Shown here: positions 53,604 through 62,800 of the stretch, one piece after another
How the letters are laid out: each line of letters starts with the position of its first letter
Position numbering within the stretch: position 1 is the stretch's first letter
Assembly: GCA_022361195.1 (NCBI GenBank)
Contig: JAKSBJ010000304.1
Coordinates: forward strand, 1 to 64,000
Length of the DNA: 64,000 nucleotides
From: Flavobacteriales bacterium
Lineage (GTDB): Bacteria; Bacteroidota; Bacteroidia; Flavobacteriales_D; Crocinitomicaceae
Reading direction: 5' to 3'
The notes under the pieces: generated by a model
Told to the model about the DNA's origin: nothing
The model's database searches: none
The model's input: only the letters and a program-made list of their open reading frames with translations
Position numbers and translations under genes: made by a program

Positions 53604-54101
53604 ATGAAAAAAATTCTTACTCTATTCGTGTTGTTTGTAGCCTTTAATGGCTTTTCGCATAAGTATTATGTGGCCATTGCTAATATGGAATACAATGAAA
53701 AAGATCAGCAAATTGATGTTTTTCTCAAAGCTACAGCGCACGATTTTCAACATTTAATGGAAATGACGTTCAAAGAACGTATGGATTTGGATACGGTATC
53801 TCAAAATAAAAAGTACAGTTCTTTTATTGAAAGTTATCTCAAGGAGAATTTTATTGTTACTTCTCTCGATCAACCAGCTAGCTTTGAGTATATTGGAATG
53901 GAAGTGACAGAGCGTTTAAATATCTTTTTTTACTTCTCTTTTAAGGAAGTTCTCAACCCAAAAAAGATCAAAATCGCAAGCAAATTTTTGTTCGATTTCT
54001 TTAAGGATCAACAAAATATCGTCCATTACAAATATGGAGAGCAAACGAAAAGTGTTACCTTAGTACCCGCTCTATCTGTGGCAGAGATAAAGTTCGATTA
54101 A
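53604..54101 (+). CDS. DUF6702-family secreted protein
   Basis: 165 residues with a signal peptide (MKKILTLFVLFVAFNGFS). The sequence HKYYVAIANMEYNEKDQQIDVFLKATAHDFQHLM and SKFLFDFFKDQQNIVHYKYG fit the DUF6702 family, which typically lies next to M1 peptidase genes in Bacteroidota. Function unknown. It lies in the middle of the operon, 13 bases before the peptidase. Confidence 0.8.
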   Translation: MKKILTLFVLFVAFNGFSHKYYVAIANMEYNEKDQQIDVFLKATAHDFQHLMEMTFKERMDLDTVSQNKKYSSFIESYLKENFIVTSLDQPASFEYIGMEVTERLNIFFYFSFKEVLNPKKIKIASKFLFDFFKDQQNIVHYKYGEQTKSVTLVPALSVAEIKFD

Positions 54102-54114
54102 TTAATTTTTTGCA

Positions 54115-56385
54115 ATGATAAAAACCAGAAGCTTACTTATGCTCCTTATGGGAGTGTCTATCACCGCTATTTCTCAAAATACCAATAACAGCAAATTCAA
54201 ACAGCTGAAAGATGAATTAGCAACTCCAAATGTTTATCGTAACGCCGCAGGAGCTCCAGGACCTGAGTATTATCAGCAAAAAGCGGATTATATCATGAAA
54301 ATCACCCTGGATGATGAAAAGCAAACCATCCACGGAGAAGAAACCATTACCTATACGAACAATTCTCCTGATCCATTATCATACTTGTGGTTACAGTTAG
54401 ATCAGAATATCCGTAAACCAAATTCAGAGGGGCAATTGGCCAACACATCGACTATTGAAGATATTTCAAACAGTTGGGAAATGAAGCGTATGTTAAACCG
54501 AGCTGAGTTTGAAGGTGGGTTTAATATTGAAAAGGTAACGGATGCAGCTGGAAACGCAATTGATTACGCGGTGGTTGGAACCATGATGCGAATCGACCTG
54601 AAAAAAGATTTATTAAAAGGAGGAAAATATACCTTCAAGATTAACTGGTGGTACAATATCAATAACCGAATGGAGATTGGTGGACGTTCGGGCTATGAAT
54701 ACTTTGAGGAAGATGAGAATTATTTGTACACCATTGCACAGTTTTTCCCCCGTATGTGTGTTTACAACGACGTAGAAGGTTGGCAAAATAAGCAGTTCTT
54801 AGGAAGTGGGGAGTTTACCCTCCCGTTTGGAGATTATGACGTTCAAATTACTGTTCCTGAAGATCATATTGTAGCTGGAACAGGAGTTTTACAAAATGCT
54901 ACTAAAGTATTGACTAAGGAGCAACAAGAGCGTTGGAAAAAAGCACAAAACGAAACAGAAACTCCCATTTTCATTGTAACTGCAGAGGAAGCGAAAGAAG
55001 CTGAGAAAACAAAGAAAACCGCAAGTAAAACATGGCATTATAAAGCCGAAAATGTAAGAGATTTTGCATTTGCTTCTTCCCGAAAGTTTATTTGGGATGC
55101 GATGAAAGTTGAACAGGAGTCGGAAGATGTAATGGCTATGTCATATTACCCCAAAGAAGGTATGCCTTTATGGGATCGTTATTCAACTCGCGTGGTAGCA
55201 CAAACTTTGAAGTCTTATACAAAATTTACTTTTGATTATCCTTATCCGGTAGCAATTTCGGTACATGCCAATTCAATTGGAATGGAGTATCCAATGATTT
55301 GCTTTAATGGAGGACGTCCAAATGCAGATGGAACCTATAGTGAAAGAACCAAGTATGGGATGATGTCTGTAATTATTCACGAAGTAGGGCATAACTACTT
55401 TCCAATGATTATTAACTCAGACGAGAGACAATGGACCTGGATGGATGAAGGACTGAATACCTTTTTACAGTATTTGTGTGAGCAAGAGTGGCAACGAAAT
55501 TACCCTTCACGAAGAGGACCAGCTCATTTAATTGTAGACTATATGAAGGGAGATAAAAACTTCATTACTCCAATCATGACAAATTCTGAGTCTATACGTC
55601 AATTTGGAAATAATGCTTACGGTAAACCGGCTACAGCTTTGAATATTTTGCGTGAAACTATTTTAGGAAGAGATAACTTTGATTATGCTTTTAAAGAATA
55701 TGCAAACCGATGGAAGTTTAAGCACCCAACTCCAGCAGATTTCTTTAGAACGATGGAAGATGCAAGTGGGGTAGACTTAGATTGGTTTTGGCGAGGTTGG
55801 TTCTATACTACTGATCACGTTGATATTGGAATTGAAAACGTTCAATGGTTTCAGATAAATACTCACAATCCAGAGGTAGAATTAGCATTCCAAAAAGAAA
55901 CGGATGCTATGAGAAATAAAAACATTTCTACTATTCGTAATGAAGAAGAAATTAAACAAACAGAGAATGAAAAGAATCCATTCCTCAATGATAAATACAT
56001 TGTTGCTGATCCTTACCAGGTAACAGATGAAGCAAAACAGGAATATCAAAACTTCCTGGACGGCTTGTCAAATGAGCAAAAAGAGATGTTAAAAGTTGGT
56101 TATAACTTCTATCAGGTTGACTTTGAGAATAAAGGAGGTTTGGTGATGCCGATTTTGGTTGAATTCCACTTTACAGATGATACCAAGGAAATGATTAAAC
56201 TTCCTGCTGAAATTTGGAGATATAACGAGCAAAAAGCATCTAAAGTTTTCATGTTTGAAAAAGAAGTAAAAGCAGTGGCATTAGATCCATATTTGGAAAC
56301 TGCTGACTGTGAACTTTACGATAATAATTGGCCAAGAAAAACAATTCCTTCACGTTTCGATCTCTTCAAGCAAAATCAAGAATAA
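54115..56385 (+). CDS. Secreted M1-family zinc metallopeptidase
   Basis: 756 residues with a signal peptide (LLMLLMGVSITAISQ). The gluzincin site is intact: HEVGH (His422, Glu423, His426) and Glu445 in WMDEGL, 18 residues later, as in M1 aminopeptidases. N-terminal beta-saddle (about 50-290) precedes it, and a C-terminal helical and beta part follows. The N-terminal GXMEN-like exopeptidase signature appears as SIGMEYP. It should trim peptides in the periplasm or outside. It is the last gene of the operon; a short stem (GGAAGG/CCTTCC, 56386-56405) follows. Confidence 0.9.
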   Translation: MIKTRSLLMLLMGVSITAISQNTNNSKFKQLKDELATPNVYRNAAGAPGPEYYQQKADYIMKITLDDEKQTIHGEETITYTNNSPDPLSYLWLQLDQNIRKPNSEGQLANTSTIEDISNSWEMKRMLNRAEFEGGFNIEKVTDAAGNAIDYAVVGTMMRIDLKKDLLKGGKYTFKINWWYNINNRMEIGGRSGYEYFEEDENYLYTIAQFFPRMCVYNDVEGWQNKQFLGSGEFTLPFGDYDVQITVPEDHIVAGTGVLQNATKVLTKEQQERWKKAQNETETPIFIVTAEEAKEAEKTKKTASKTWHYKAENVRDFAFASSRKFIWDAMKVEQESEDVMAMSYYPKEGMPLWDRYSTRVVAQTLKSYTKFTFDYPYPVAISVHANSIGMEYPMICFNGGRPNADGTYSERTKYGMMSVIIHEVGHNYFPMIINSDERQWTWMDEGLNTFLQYLCEQEWQRNYPSRRGPAHLIVDYMKGDKNFITPIMTNSESIRQFGNNAYGKPATALNILRETILGRDNFDYAFKEYANRWKFKHPTPADFFRTMEDASGVDLDWFWRGWFYTTDHVDIGIENVQWFQINTHNPEVELAFQKETDAMRNKNISTIRNEEEIKQTENEKNPFLNDKYIVADPYQVTDEAKQEYQNFLDGLSNEQKEMLKVGYNFYQVDFENKGGLVMPILVEFHFTDDTKEMIKLPAEIWRYNEQKASKVFMFEKEVKAVALDPYLETADCELYDNNWPRKTIPSRFDLFKQNQE

Positions 56386-56405
56386 GGAAGGTAAATAACC
56401 CTTCC
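56386..56405 (+). terminator. Weak hairpin after the M1 peptidase gene
   Basis: GGAAGG (56386-56391) pairs with CCTTCC (56400-56405) across eight bases directly after the stop codon; no T-run follows. Possible weak terminator. Confidence 0.35.
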
Positions 56406-56503
56406 ATTAGTTGATGTTGTCTTGAATAGTGAATGAGTTTATCTCGTTCAACCTTTTGAGAAGAAGTACGTAAAGGTTATAACTGCTTATTTTATACCTT
56501 TTG

Positions 56504-59503
56504 ATGATTCGCCCAAAATTGCTGTTGTGGTGCCTTGTTCCGCTTTTCATTTATGCTTGTAGTGAAAAGGGGACAGAGGATGGACTGTCCAATGCAGAGT
56601 CTACTTTGACCATTGATTGTGATATGGAGGATGTTGTGGAGAATGGTGATAAGACTCATTTCAAAACTTCAAATCCTGAGTATACTCTTTCAAATGGGAA
56701 AACGATAAGTAGTGATTTTGCACGAAGCGGAAGTCATTCTTTGAAGCTCAATGAAGAGAGACAGTATGGTCTAAATCTCAAGCTAGATGGTTTAACTGAG
56801 CGAAATTACATCCAGATTTCAATTTGGCAAAAAGATGATTGTCCTAATGGAACCTTGCAGGCTACTTTAAGTGGCGGGGAATCGGAATATAATTATCGTA
56901 CTTTTTATGAAGAGCTGGAAGAAAGAGAAAATGGTTGGGTTAAACATCAGTTATCTTTTACGGTAGGGCCTGGTGTTGATTCTATACACGTTTTCATCTT
57001 CGCTGGAGGTAAGACGACTTATTTTGACGATTTTTCCTTTCAAAAACTAGCTTCAGCACCTAAAAATGATTTACCACTCCGATTGAATTTGAACATTCCG
57101 GATTCATCCAAACAAACACTTGATTCTTATATAGCTGATGCTTTAAATTATGAAGCCATTCCAATAGCGGATAAGGCTTACGTTAATGCACACATTTTAG
57201 ATGGCCAGGATACTGCTCAGGTTGAAATGAAATTGAAAGGAGATTGGACGGATCATTTGAAATTGGGAAAAGAGTCCTATCGAATAAAAATTAAAAGCGA
57301 TCATGCTTATGAGGGATTAAAATCTTTTTCTATTCAGCATCCTTATTGCCGAAAGTATCTTGATGAATGGATTTTGCATAAGATGGCGGATAGAGAGGAT
57401 ATTTTGACAACAACCTATGATTTCATCAACGTTTCAATTAACGGGCTGGATTGTGGTGTTTATGCTTTAGAGGAGCATTTTGATAAGCAACTTTTAGAGA
57501 GTAGAAATCGCCGTGAGGGTCCTATATTGAAATTTGATGAATCTGGATATTGGGCGGCCATAAAGGCTTTTGAAGGTTTTGATAGTTTGAGATACATCCC
57601 TTTCTTTCAGCAAAGTACCGAGGGTGTATTTAAGAGTAATAGAACACGAAAATCTCCACAGTTGAGCAAACAGTTTGAGGAGGGGAGAAAATTACTCCGT
57701 TTGTTCAAAGAGGGGTGTTTGAATTTGGATGAGATCTTTGATATCGACCGATTAGCGAAGTTTTATGTTTTGATGGAGTTGAGTGGAAGTGATCATGGTT
57801 TGAGGTGGCATAACCGTCGTTTTTACTACAATCCAATTACCCAAAAATTAGAGCATATCGCTTATGATATATTACCTTATTTCTACGACAAACCTTACAA
57901 GGGATATGTCATGCATAAGCTCAAACAGTTTAAACAAATCCACGAATACAGCTTTGACAATGCAATCCTATTCAACAAAGAATTTAAGGATAAGTACCTC
58001 TATTATCTTGAGCAAAAAACCAATCCAGCTTATCTAGATTCCATCTTTACTGAGTTAGATGAGGAAATGACCATTTGTCTGGCGGCAATTCAAGGAGAAA
58101 CACCGACTTATCAATTCCAAAAAGACCGCTATTACAAAAATGCAGCAATTCAACGAAAGCAAATTCCTGAATTATCAGAATTATGGGATCAACGAATAAA
58201 AGAGCATCAATTGTGGTCTGATTGGGTGAAGGAGCAACCATTTAAACAATTTTCAAAAGGTTTGTTTTTGAGAGAGGTGGCGCTTAATGTCTATTGTGAA
58301 GATGCTGAAAATGGCTATCAAATCACTGCAGAAAATTATCATTTAGGAGCTATTGAAATTCTTGCTTTTAAAACTAAATCAAAAGAAAATAAGGTCATTG
58401 TTTTAGAGCAACCAGTTCGTTTAAAGGGATATCAGGGAATAGCGGATACCGCTTTTTTTGGAACCTTGTTAAACCCTAAAAAAGTTTATTACAGAACTGT
58501 AGATAATCCTGGTGTTTTTCATTCGCAAAAAATAATACCATGGTCGCGGCCTGTTGGTAAATCAAGCCGGTCTCAATTATTGGCACAGTTTGACGCTAAT
58601 TCACCACTTTATACCATTCGAGGTAAGGAATTAATCTTTTCTGGAAGTGTGAAAATTGAACAATTAATTTTGGTGCCAAAAGAGTACACTGTTAAAATTG
58701 CTGCCGGATCAGAAATTGAGTTTGCCAATGGTGGTGGATTGATAGCGACTAATAGCTTTGCGGCTCTTGGAACTGAAGCAAATCCTATTCACATCTTTTG
58801 CCGTGACAGTAGCTCTAATGGGGTAACGGTTTTAGGAGGTGAAGAAGCCCGTTTAAGTCATGTTGAGTTGGATGGGTTGTCGAATTTAAATTACAAAAAC
58901 TGGGAGTTAACGGGAGCTTTGACAATTTATGAAACACCAGCTTTCCTTGATCATTGTACTATCTCCAATAACCATTCAGAGGATGCATTAAATGTGGTAC
59001 GAAGCCATTTTGAAATCAGTAATTTAACGATAGGAGAAACCTATTCGGATGGTTTTGATGCCGATTTTTGTACTGGAAATTTAAGTCATTCCACTTTTGT
59101 TAATACAGGAAATGATTGTATTGATTTTTCGGGCTCTAAGGTATTCATTCAGCATATTGCAATTACTAATTCAGGAGACAAGGGAATTTCGGGAGGTGAA
59201 CGTTCGCAATTGACAGTTGAAAATATTGACATAAACGGAGCGGTTACTGGTTTAGCTTCTAAGGATGGCAGTTTAATTGAAGGTGAAAATATCACTGTGC
59301 TTAATGCGGAGTTTGGATGTGCCGCTTTTCAAAAGAAACCGGAATATTCGGGAGCTTCTATGTCGCTTAAAAAATGTGAAATCAAAGAATCTTTAAAAGA
59401 GATCTTGGTTGAACTAGGTTCTGTTGTAACTCTTAATGGTGAAAGGGTAGAGGGGACAGCTAAAATCGACATTGATTTACTCTACGCTCGTTTTGAGAAA
59501 TAA
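56504..59503 (+). CDS. CotH-like/right-handed beta-helix lipoprotein
   Basis: 999 residues with a lipoprotein signal (lipobox IYAC, Cys19). Residues about 30-180 form a carbohydrate-binding-like jelly-roll, followed by a CotH-like kinase region (about 195-500; VEMKLKGDWTDHL, YRIKIKSDHAYEGLKSFSIQHPYCRKY, SINGLDCGVYALEEHFDKQLLE). Known CotH kinases have an acidic WDxD-type motif; here it reads AYDILPYF, so activity is uncertain. The C-terminal part (about 720-990) is a right-handed beta-helix with parallel repeats such as HVELDGLSNLN, CTISNNHSED and KVFIQHIAITNSGDKGI. A TTG three bases earlier is in frame; ATG is chosen. Surface location is inferred. Confidence 0.82.
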   Translation: MIRPKLLLWCLVPLFIYACSEKGTEDGLSNAESTLTIDCDMEDVVENGDKTHFKTSNPEYTLSNGKTISSDFARSGSHSLKLNEERQYGLNLKLDGLTERNYIQISIWQKDDCPNGTLQATLSGGESEYNYRTFYEELEERENGWVKHQLSFTVGPGVDSIHVFIFAGGKTTYFDDFSFQKLASAPKNDLPLRLNLNIPDSSKQTLDSYIADALNYEAIPIADKAYVNAHILDGQDTAQVEMKLKGDWTDHLKLGKESYRIKIKSDHAYEGLKSFSIQHPYCRKYLDEWILHKMADREDILTTTYDFINVSINGLDCGVYALEEHFDKQLLESRNRREGPILKFDESGYWAAIKAFEGFDSLRYIPFFQQSTEGVFKSNRTRKSPQLSKQFEEGRKLLRLFKEGCLNLDEIFDIDRLAKFYVLMELSGSDHGLRWHNRRFYYNPITQKLEHIAYDILPYFYDKPYKGYVMHKLKQFKQIHEYSFDNAILFNKEFKDKYLYYLEQKTNPAYLDSIFTELDEEMTICLAAIQGETPTYQFQKDRYYKNAAIQRKQIPELSELWDQRIKEHQLWSDWVKEQPFKQFSKGLFLREVALNVYCEDAENGYQITAENYHLGAIEILAFKTKSKENKVIVLEQPVRLKGYQGIADTAFFGTLLNPKKVYYRTVDNPGVFHSQKIIPWSRPVGKSSRSQLLAQFDANSPLYTIRGKELIFSGSVKIEQLILVPKEYTVKIAAGSEIEFANGGGLIATNSFAALGTEANPIHIFCRDSSSNGVTVLGGEEARLSHVELDGLSNLNYKNWELTGALTIYETPAFLDHCTISNNHSEDALNVVRSHFEISNLTIGETYSDGFDADFCTGNLSHSTFVNTGNDCIDFSGSKVFIQHIAITNSGDKGISGGERSQLTVENIDINGAVTGLASKDGSLIEGENITVLNAEFGCAAFQKKPEYSGASMSLKKCEIKESLKEILVELGSVVTLNGERVEGTAKIDIDLLYARFEK

Positions 59504-59569
59504 AGATCTTAGCCCTTTAATACTCAAATTTACCCCATCCGATAAGGTTAAATCCTTTTAGTTTCATCA

Positions 59570-59581
59570 AAAAGTACTTTT
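59570..59581. other. 12-base palindrome upstream of the seven-repeat T9SS gene
   Basis: AAAAGTACTTTT at 59570-59581 is a perfect palindrome in the 119-base spacer, about 42 bases before the ATG. Possible operator. Confidence 0.25.
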
Positions 59582-59622
59582 ACTTAGCTTGTTGTGATTA
59601 TTGACCCAAAAAAAATAATTCA

Positions 59623-61422
59623 ATGAAAAAGGGTAAAAGCGTACTCATCATTATTCTATTGTGTCTTGGAAAGTTTGCTTTTCAACAAGAACTGGTTATA
59701 GAATGGCAAAAAACAGTGGGAGGTTTTGACCGTGATTTTATTGAGGCTGTATCCGAATCTGCTGACGGAAGTTTGTTTTGGGGTGCTACCTCAGGATCTA
59801 ATATTTCAGGGGACAAAACAGAAGATTTAATTGCTGATATATATTATGATTGTTGGGTAATAAAAACTACTGCTGAAGGAGAAATTCTTTGGCAGAGGAC
59901 CTTAGGTGGGGAGTTAGCAGATTATGTTTATTCCATTGAAGCTACTGCCGATGGAGGTTGTATAGTGGGAGCGAGGTCGTTTTCAAATGCTTATATCTAT
60001 AAAAGTGAAGATGGTTTAGGTGAAATGGATTATTGGTTAATTAAGTTGGATGAAGATGGAAATATAGAGTGGGAAAATACAATTGGAAGCGCGTCTTTGG
60101 ATTATTTATTTCAAGTCGTTGAAATAGAAGGGGAGGGATACTACGCCGGAGGATACTCTTATGGGGACGCTTCAGGAGATAAAACTGAAAACTCTTGGGG
60201 AGATCGGGATTTTTGGATTGTTAAGCTTGATTTGTCTGGAAATATTATTTGGGATAGAACATTAGGAGGAAATGATGATGATCTTTTTGGAGGTATGGAT
60301 TTAACAGTTGATGGAGGCTTAATTATTACAGGTTATTCCCGTTCCAATATCTCAGGAAATAAGACACAAAACTCTTACGATGAGTCTGCAGATTATTGGC
60401 TTGTTCGTTTGGCGGCTGATGGAAACATTATTTGGGATAGGACTATAGGGGGAAATGGTTATGATGCTCCAAGAATGGTAAAAAGTACGGAAGATGGGGG
60501 ATATATAGTTATTGGTAGTTCATATTCAGATGTTTCAGAAGATAAATCTGAGGACTCTAAGGGGTATGGTGATTTTTGGGTTGTGAAGACGGATCAAATT
60601 GGTAATATTGTTTGGGATCGAACATTTGGAGGAGCTGGAGCTGATGTCGGACAAGACGTAATTATTACAGAGGACTATGATTACATTATTGGAGGGATTA
60701 GTTGGTCGGATATAAGTGGAGATAAAACAGAAACTAATGTTGGAATAAGAGATTATTGGTTGGTAAAAGTTAATCAATATGGGGAATTAGTTTGGGATAA
60801 AACCTATGGAGGAAGCAAAGATGATTTATTGTATGATTTAGAGAAGTCGGCTGATGGGGGAATCATCTTAGTGGGGAATTCAGAATCAAGTATTTCGGGT
60901 GATAAGGAGGATGGTGTTATAGGAGGAGGCGAAGATGAAGATTTATGGCTTATAAAGATCCGGGAATGCTTTCCGGTTGAAGCATCAATCTCCATTGTTG
61001 AAAACACACTAATTGCGCAAGAATCAGATTCGTATCAATGGGTGGATTGTGATAATGACTTTGCCCCGATTTTAGGAGCAAATGAACAAAGTTTTACACC
61101 AACAGAAAATTGTAGCTATGCTGTTGTTCTTAAGGATGATGTTTGTGGAGAAACAATGTCTGACTGTGTTTCAATAAATTCGTTGTCTATATCGAATAAC
61201 CATGAGTCTTTACCGCTGTTTTATCCCAATCCATTTGAGAATTTTATCATCGTTAATGCGGAGGAGAACATTCAGTTAGTTTTGTATGATGCGCAAGGGG
61301 TGATACTCAAAAGAGGAATTAATCAATTGCTGGTTGAAGACCTTCCTTCTGGCGTTTATTTTGTCTTTGGATATAATGCTCAGGATGAGTTGTTGGGGTA
61401 TCATAAAATGATCAAAAACTAA
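59623..61422 (+). CDS. Seven-repeat T9SS type A secreted protein
   Basis: 599 residues with a hydrophobic N-terminus (SVLIIILLCLGKFAF). From about 28 to 445 there are seven repeats of roughly 55 residues, each with WDxTxGG (WQKTVGG, WQRTLGG, WENTIGS, WDRTLGG, WDRTIGG, WDRTFGG, WDKTYGG), a DGG turn, and SGDKTE then DYWLVK; this count suggests a seven-bladed propeller. A short Ig-like region (about 450-515) and a T9SS sorting domain (about 533-599, FYPNPFENF, LYDAQGVILK, LPSGVYFVFG) follow. It is likely secreted to the cell surface; ligand unknown. Confidence 0.88.
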   Translation: MKKGKSVLIIILLCLGKFAFQQELVIEWQKTVGGFDRDFIEAVSESADGSLFWGATSGSNISGDKTEDLIADIYYDCWVIKTTAEGEILWQRTLGGELADYVYSIEATADGGCIVGARSFSNAYIYKSEDGLGEMDYWLIKLDEDGNIEWENTIGSASLDYLFQVVEIEGEGYYAGGYSYGDASGDKTENSWGDRDFWIVKLDLSGNIIWDRTLGGNDDDLFGGMDLTVDGGLIITGYSRSNISGNKTQNSYDESADYWLVRLAADGNIIWDRTIGGNGYDAPRMVKSTEDGGYIVIGSSYSDVSEDKSEDSKGYGDFWVVKTDQIGNIVWDRTFGGAGADVGQDVIITEDYDYIIGGISWSDISGDKTETNVGIRDYWLVKVNQYGELVWDKTYGGSKDDLLYDLEKSADGGIILVGNSESSISGDKEDGVIGGGEDEDLWLIKIRECFPVEASISIVENTLIAQESDSYQWVDCDNDFAPILGANEQSFTPTENCSYAVVLKDDVCGETMSDCVSINSLSISNNHESLPLFYPNPFENFIIVNAEENIQLVLYDAQGVILKRGINQLLVEDLPSGVYFVFGYNAQDELLGYHKMIKN

Positions 61423-61493
61423 GGCTTTTTTTGAGGAAGAGAATTCGGTGTGAAATGAATTTCGTTTTCAAAGTAAAAAAACAGTAGACTTAA

Positions 61494-61524
61494 TTGATAC
61501 TCTGAGGGCTATCTATTACATTCG
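61494..61524 (+). promoter_or_regulatory. Promoter of the fabF-like gene
   Basis: TTG (61494-61496), 20 bases, TACATTCG (61517-61524, one mismatch to TAnnTTTG). Start about 20 bases before the ATG at 61550. Confidence 0.45.
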
Positions 61525-61549
61525 TAATTGAATTATAACCCAAAACTTA

Positions 61550-62797
61550 ATGAAAGCTAAACGTGTCGTCGTTACCGGAATGGGAGCTTTAACTCCTATT
61601 GGTAATTCGGTGGATGAATTTTGGAAAAACTCCCTTACAGGAAAAAGTGGAGCAGCTCCAATCAGTTGTTTTGACTCCTCCCGTTCCAGAACTACTTTTG
61701 CAGGTGAACTCAAAAACTTTGAGGTAAAGGATTATCTGAATCGTATGGAGATTCAGAAGACAGATAAATTTGCCCAATACGGTCTTATTGCAGCCGAAAT
61801 GGCTATTGTGGATAGTGGAATTGATTTGCAAAATATTTCTCCATATGAATGTGGGGTAATTTGGGGAACAGGGCAAGGAGGCCTAATCACCTTTGGGAAA
61901 GAGGTGTCACGTTATACTTTAGACGGTTATAATCCTCGTTTTAGCCCCTTCTTTGTTCCAAAGACAATCCATAACATTCCCACAGGTTTAATAGCGATTA
62001 AGTTTGGTTTTAAAGGAATCAATTATACTCCATGTGCTGCTTGTGCAACTTCTAATATTGCTTTGGCTAATTCATTTGATAACATTCGATGGGGAAAGGC
62101 TAAAATGATTATTACGGGGGGATCTGAAGCTCCGTTGTCTGAGGCTTGTATTGGTGGATTTAATTCTCTGCACGCCATGTCTGTTAGGAATGATGCTCCA
62201 GAAAAAGCTTCGCGTCCTTTTGATGTGGACCGAGATGGTTTTATGATGTCAGAAGGGGCAGGGGCCTTGATTTTGGAGGAGTATGAGCATGCTAAGGCGA
62301 GAGGAGCAAAGATTTATGCAGAAATTGTTGGTTCTGGAATTACCTCGGATGCGCACCATATGGTCGCTCCAGATCCGGATGGAATTAGTTCTACACAGGC
62401 AATAAAATTAGCCTTGGAGGATGCTGACTTGCAGCCGGAACAAATTGATTATATAAATGCTCATGCTACTTCAACACCTGTTGGTGATGTGAGTGAAATA
62501 AAGGCAATTTCAAATGTATTTGGAGAAGATGCCGATTTAGTGATTTCGGCTACCAAATCTATGACAGGGCATTTATTGGGGGCGGCTGGAGCGGTAGAGG
62601 CTATCTCTGTAATTCAATCTATGAATGAAAGTCTCATTCCTCCAACTATTAATCTCGAAAACCCTGATCCGGCTATTTCCGCAAGTTTGAATATTGCCCG
62701 TGAAGCGGTAAAAAAGGACATAAAATATGCCCTCAACAATGCTTTTGGCTTTGGAGGGCATAATGCGATTTTAGTCTTTAAAAAATTTGAGGAGTAA
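61550..62797 (+). CDS. Beta-ketoacyl-ACP synthase II (FabF-like)
   Basis: 415 residues of the KAS I/II family that extends acyl-ACP with malonyl-ACP. The catalytic triad is complete: Cys165 in TPCAACATS, His305 in NAHATSTPVGD and His341 in KSMTGHLLGAAG; FGFGGHN is the C-terminal loop. The nucleophile context AACATS differs slightly from the usual TACAT of FabF. It ends three bases from the convergent CMAS-like gene, which is coupled to an ACP. It may be the housekeeping FabF or a specialised ketosynthase of an adjacent cluster; position favours the latter but does not prove it. Confidence 0.9.
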   Translation: MKAKRVVVTGMGALTPIGNSVDEFWKNSLTGKSGAAPISCFDSSRSRTTFAGELKNFEVKDYLNRMEIQKTDKFAQYGLIAAEMAIVDSGIDLQNISPYECGVIWGTGQGGLITFGKEVSRYTLDGYNPRFSPFFVPKTIHNIPTGLIAIKFGFKGINYTPCAACATSNIALANSFDNIRWGKAKMIITGGSEAPLSEACIGGFNSLHAMSVRNDAPEKASRPFDVDRDGFMMSEGAGALILEEYEHAKARGAKIYAEIVGSGITSDAHHMVAPDPDGISSTQAIKLALEDADLQPEQIDYINAHATSTPVGDVSEIKAISNVFGEDADLVISATKSMTGHLLGAAGAVEAISVIQSMNESLIPPTINLENPDPAISASLNIAREAVKKDIKYALNNAFGFGGHNAILVFKKFEE

Positions 62798-62800
62798 GCT

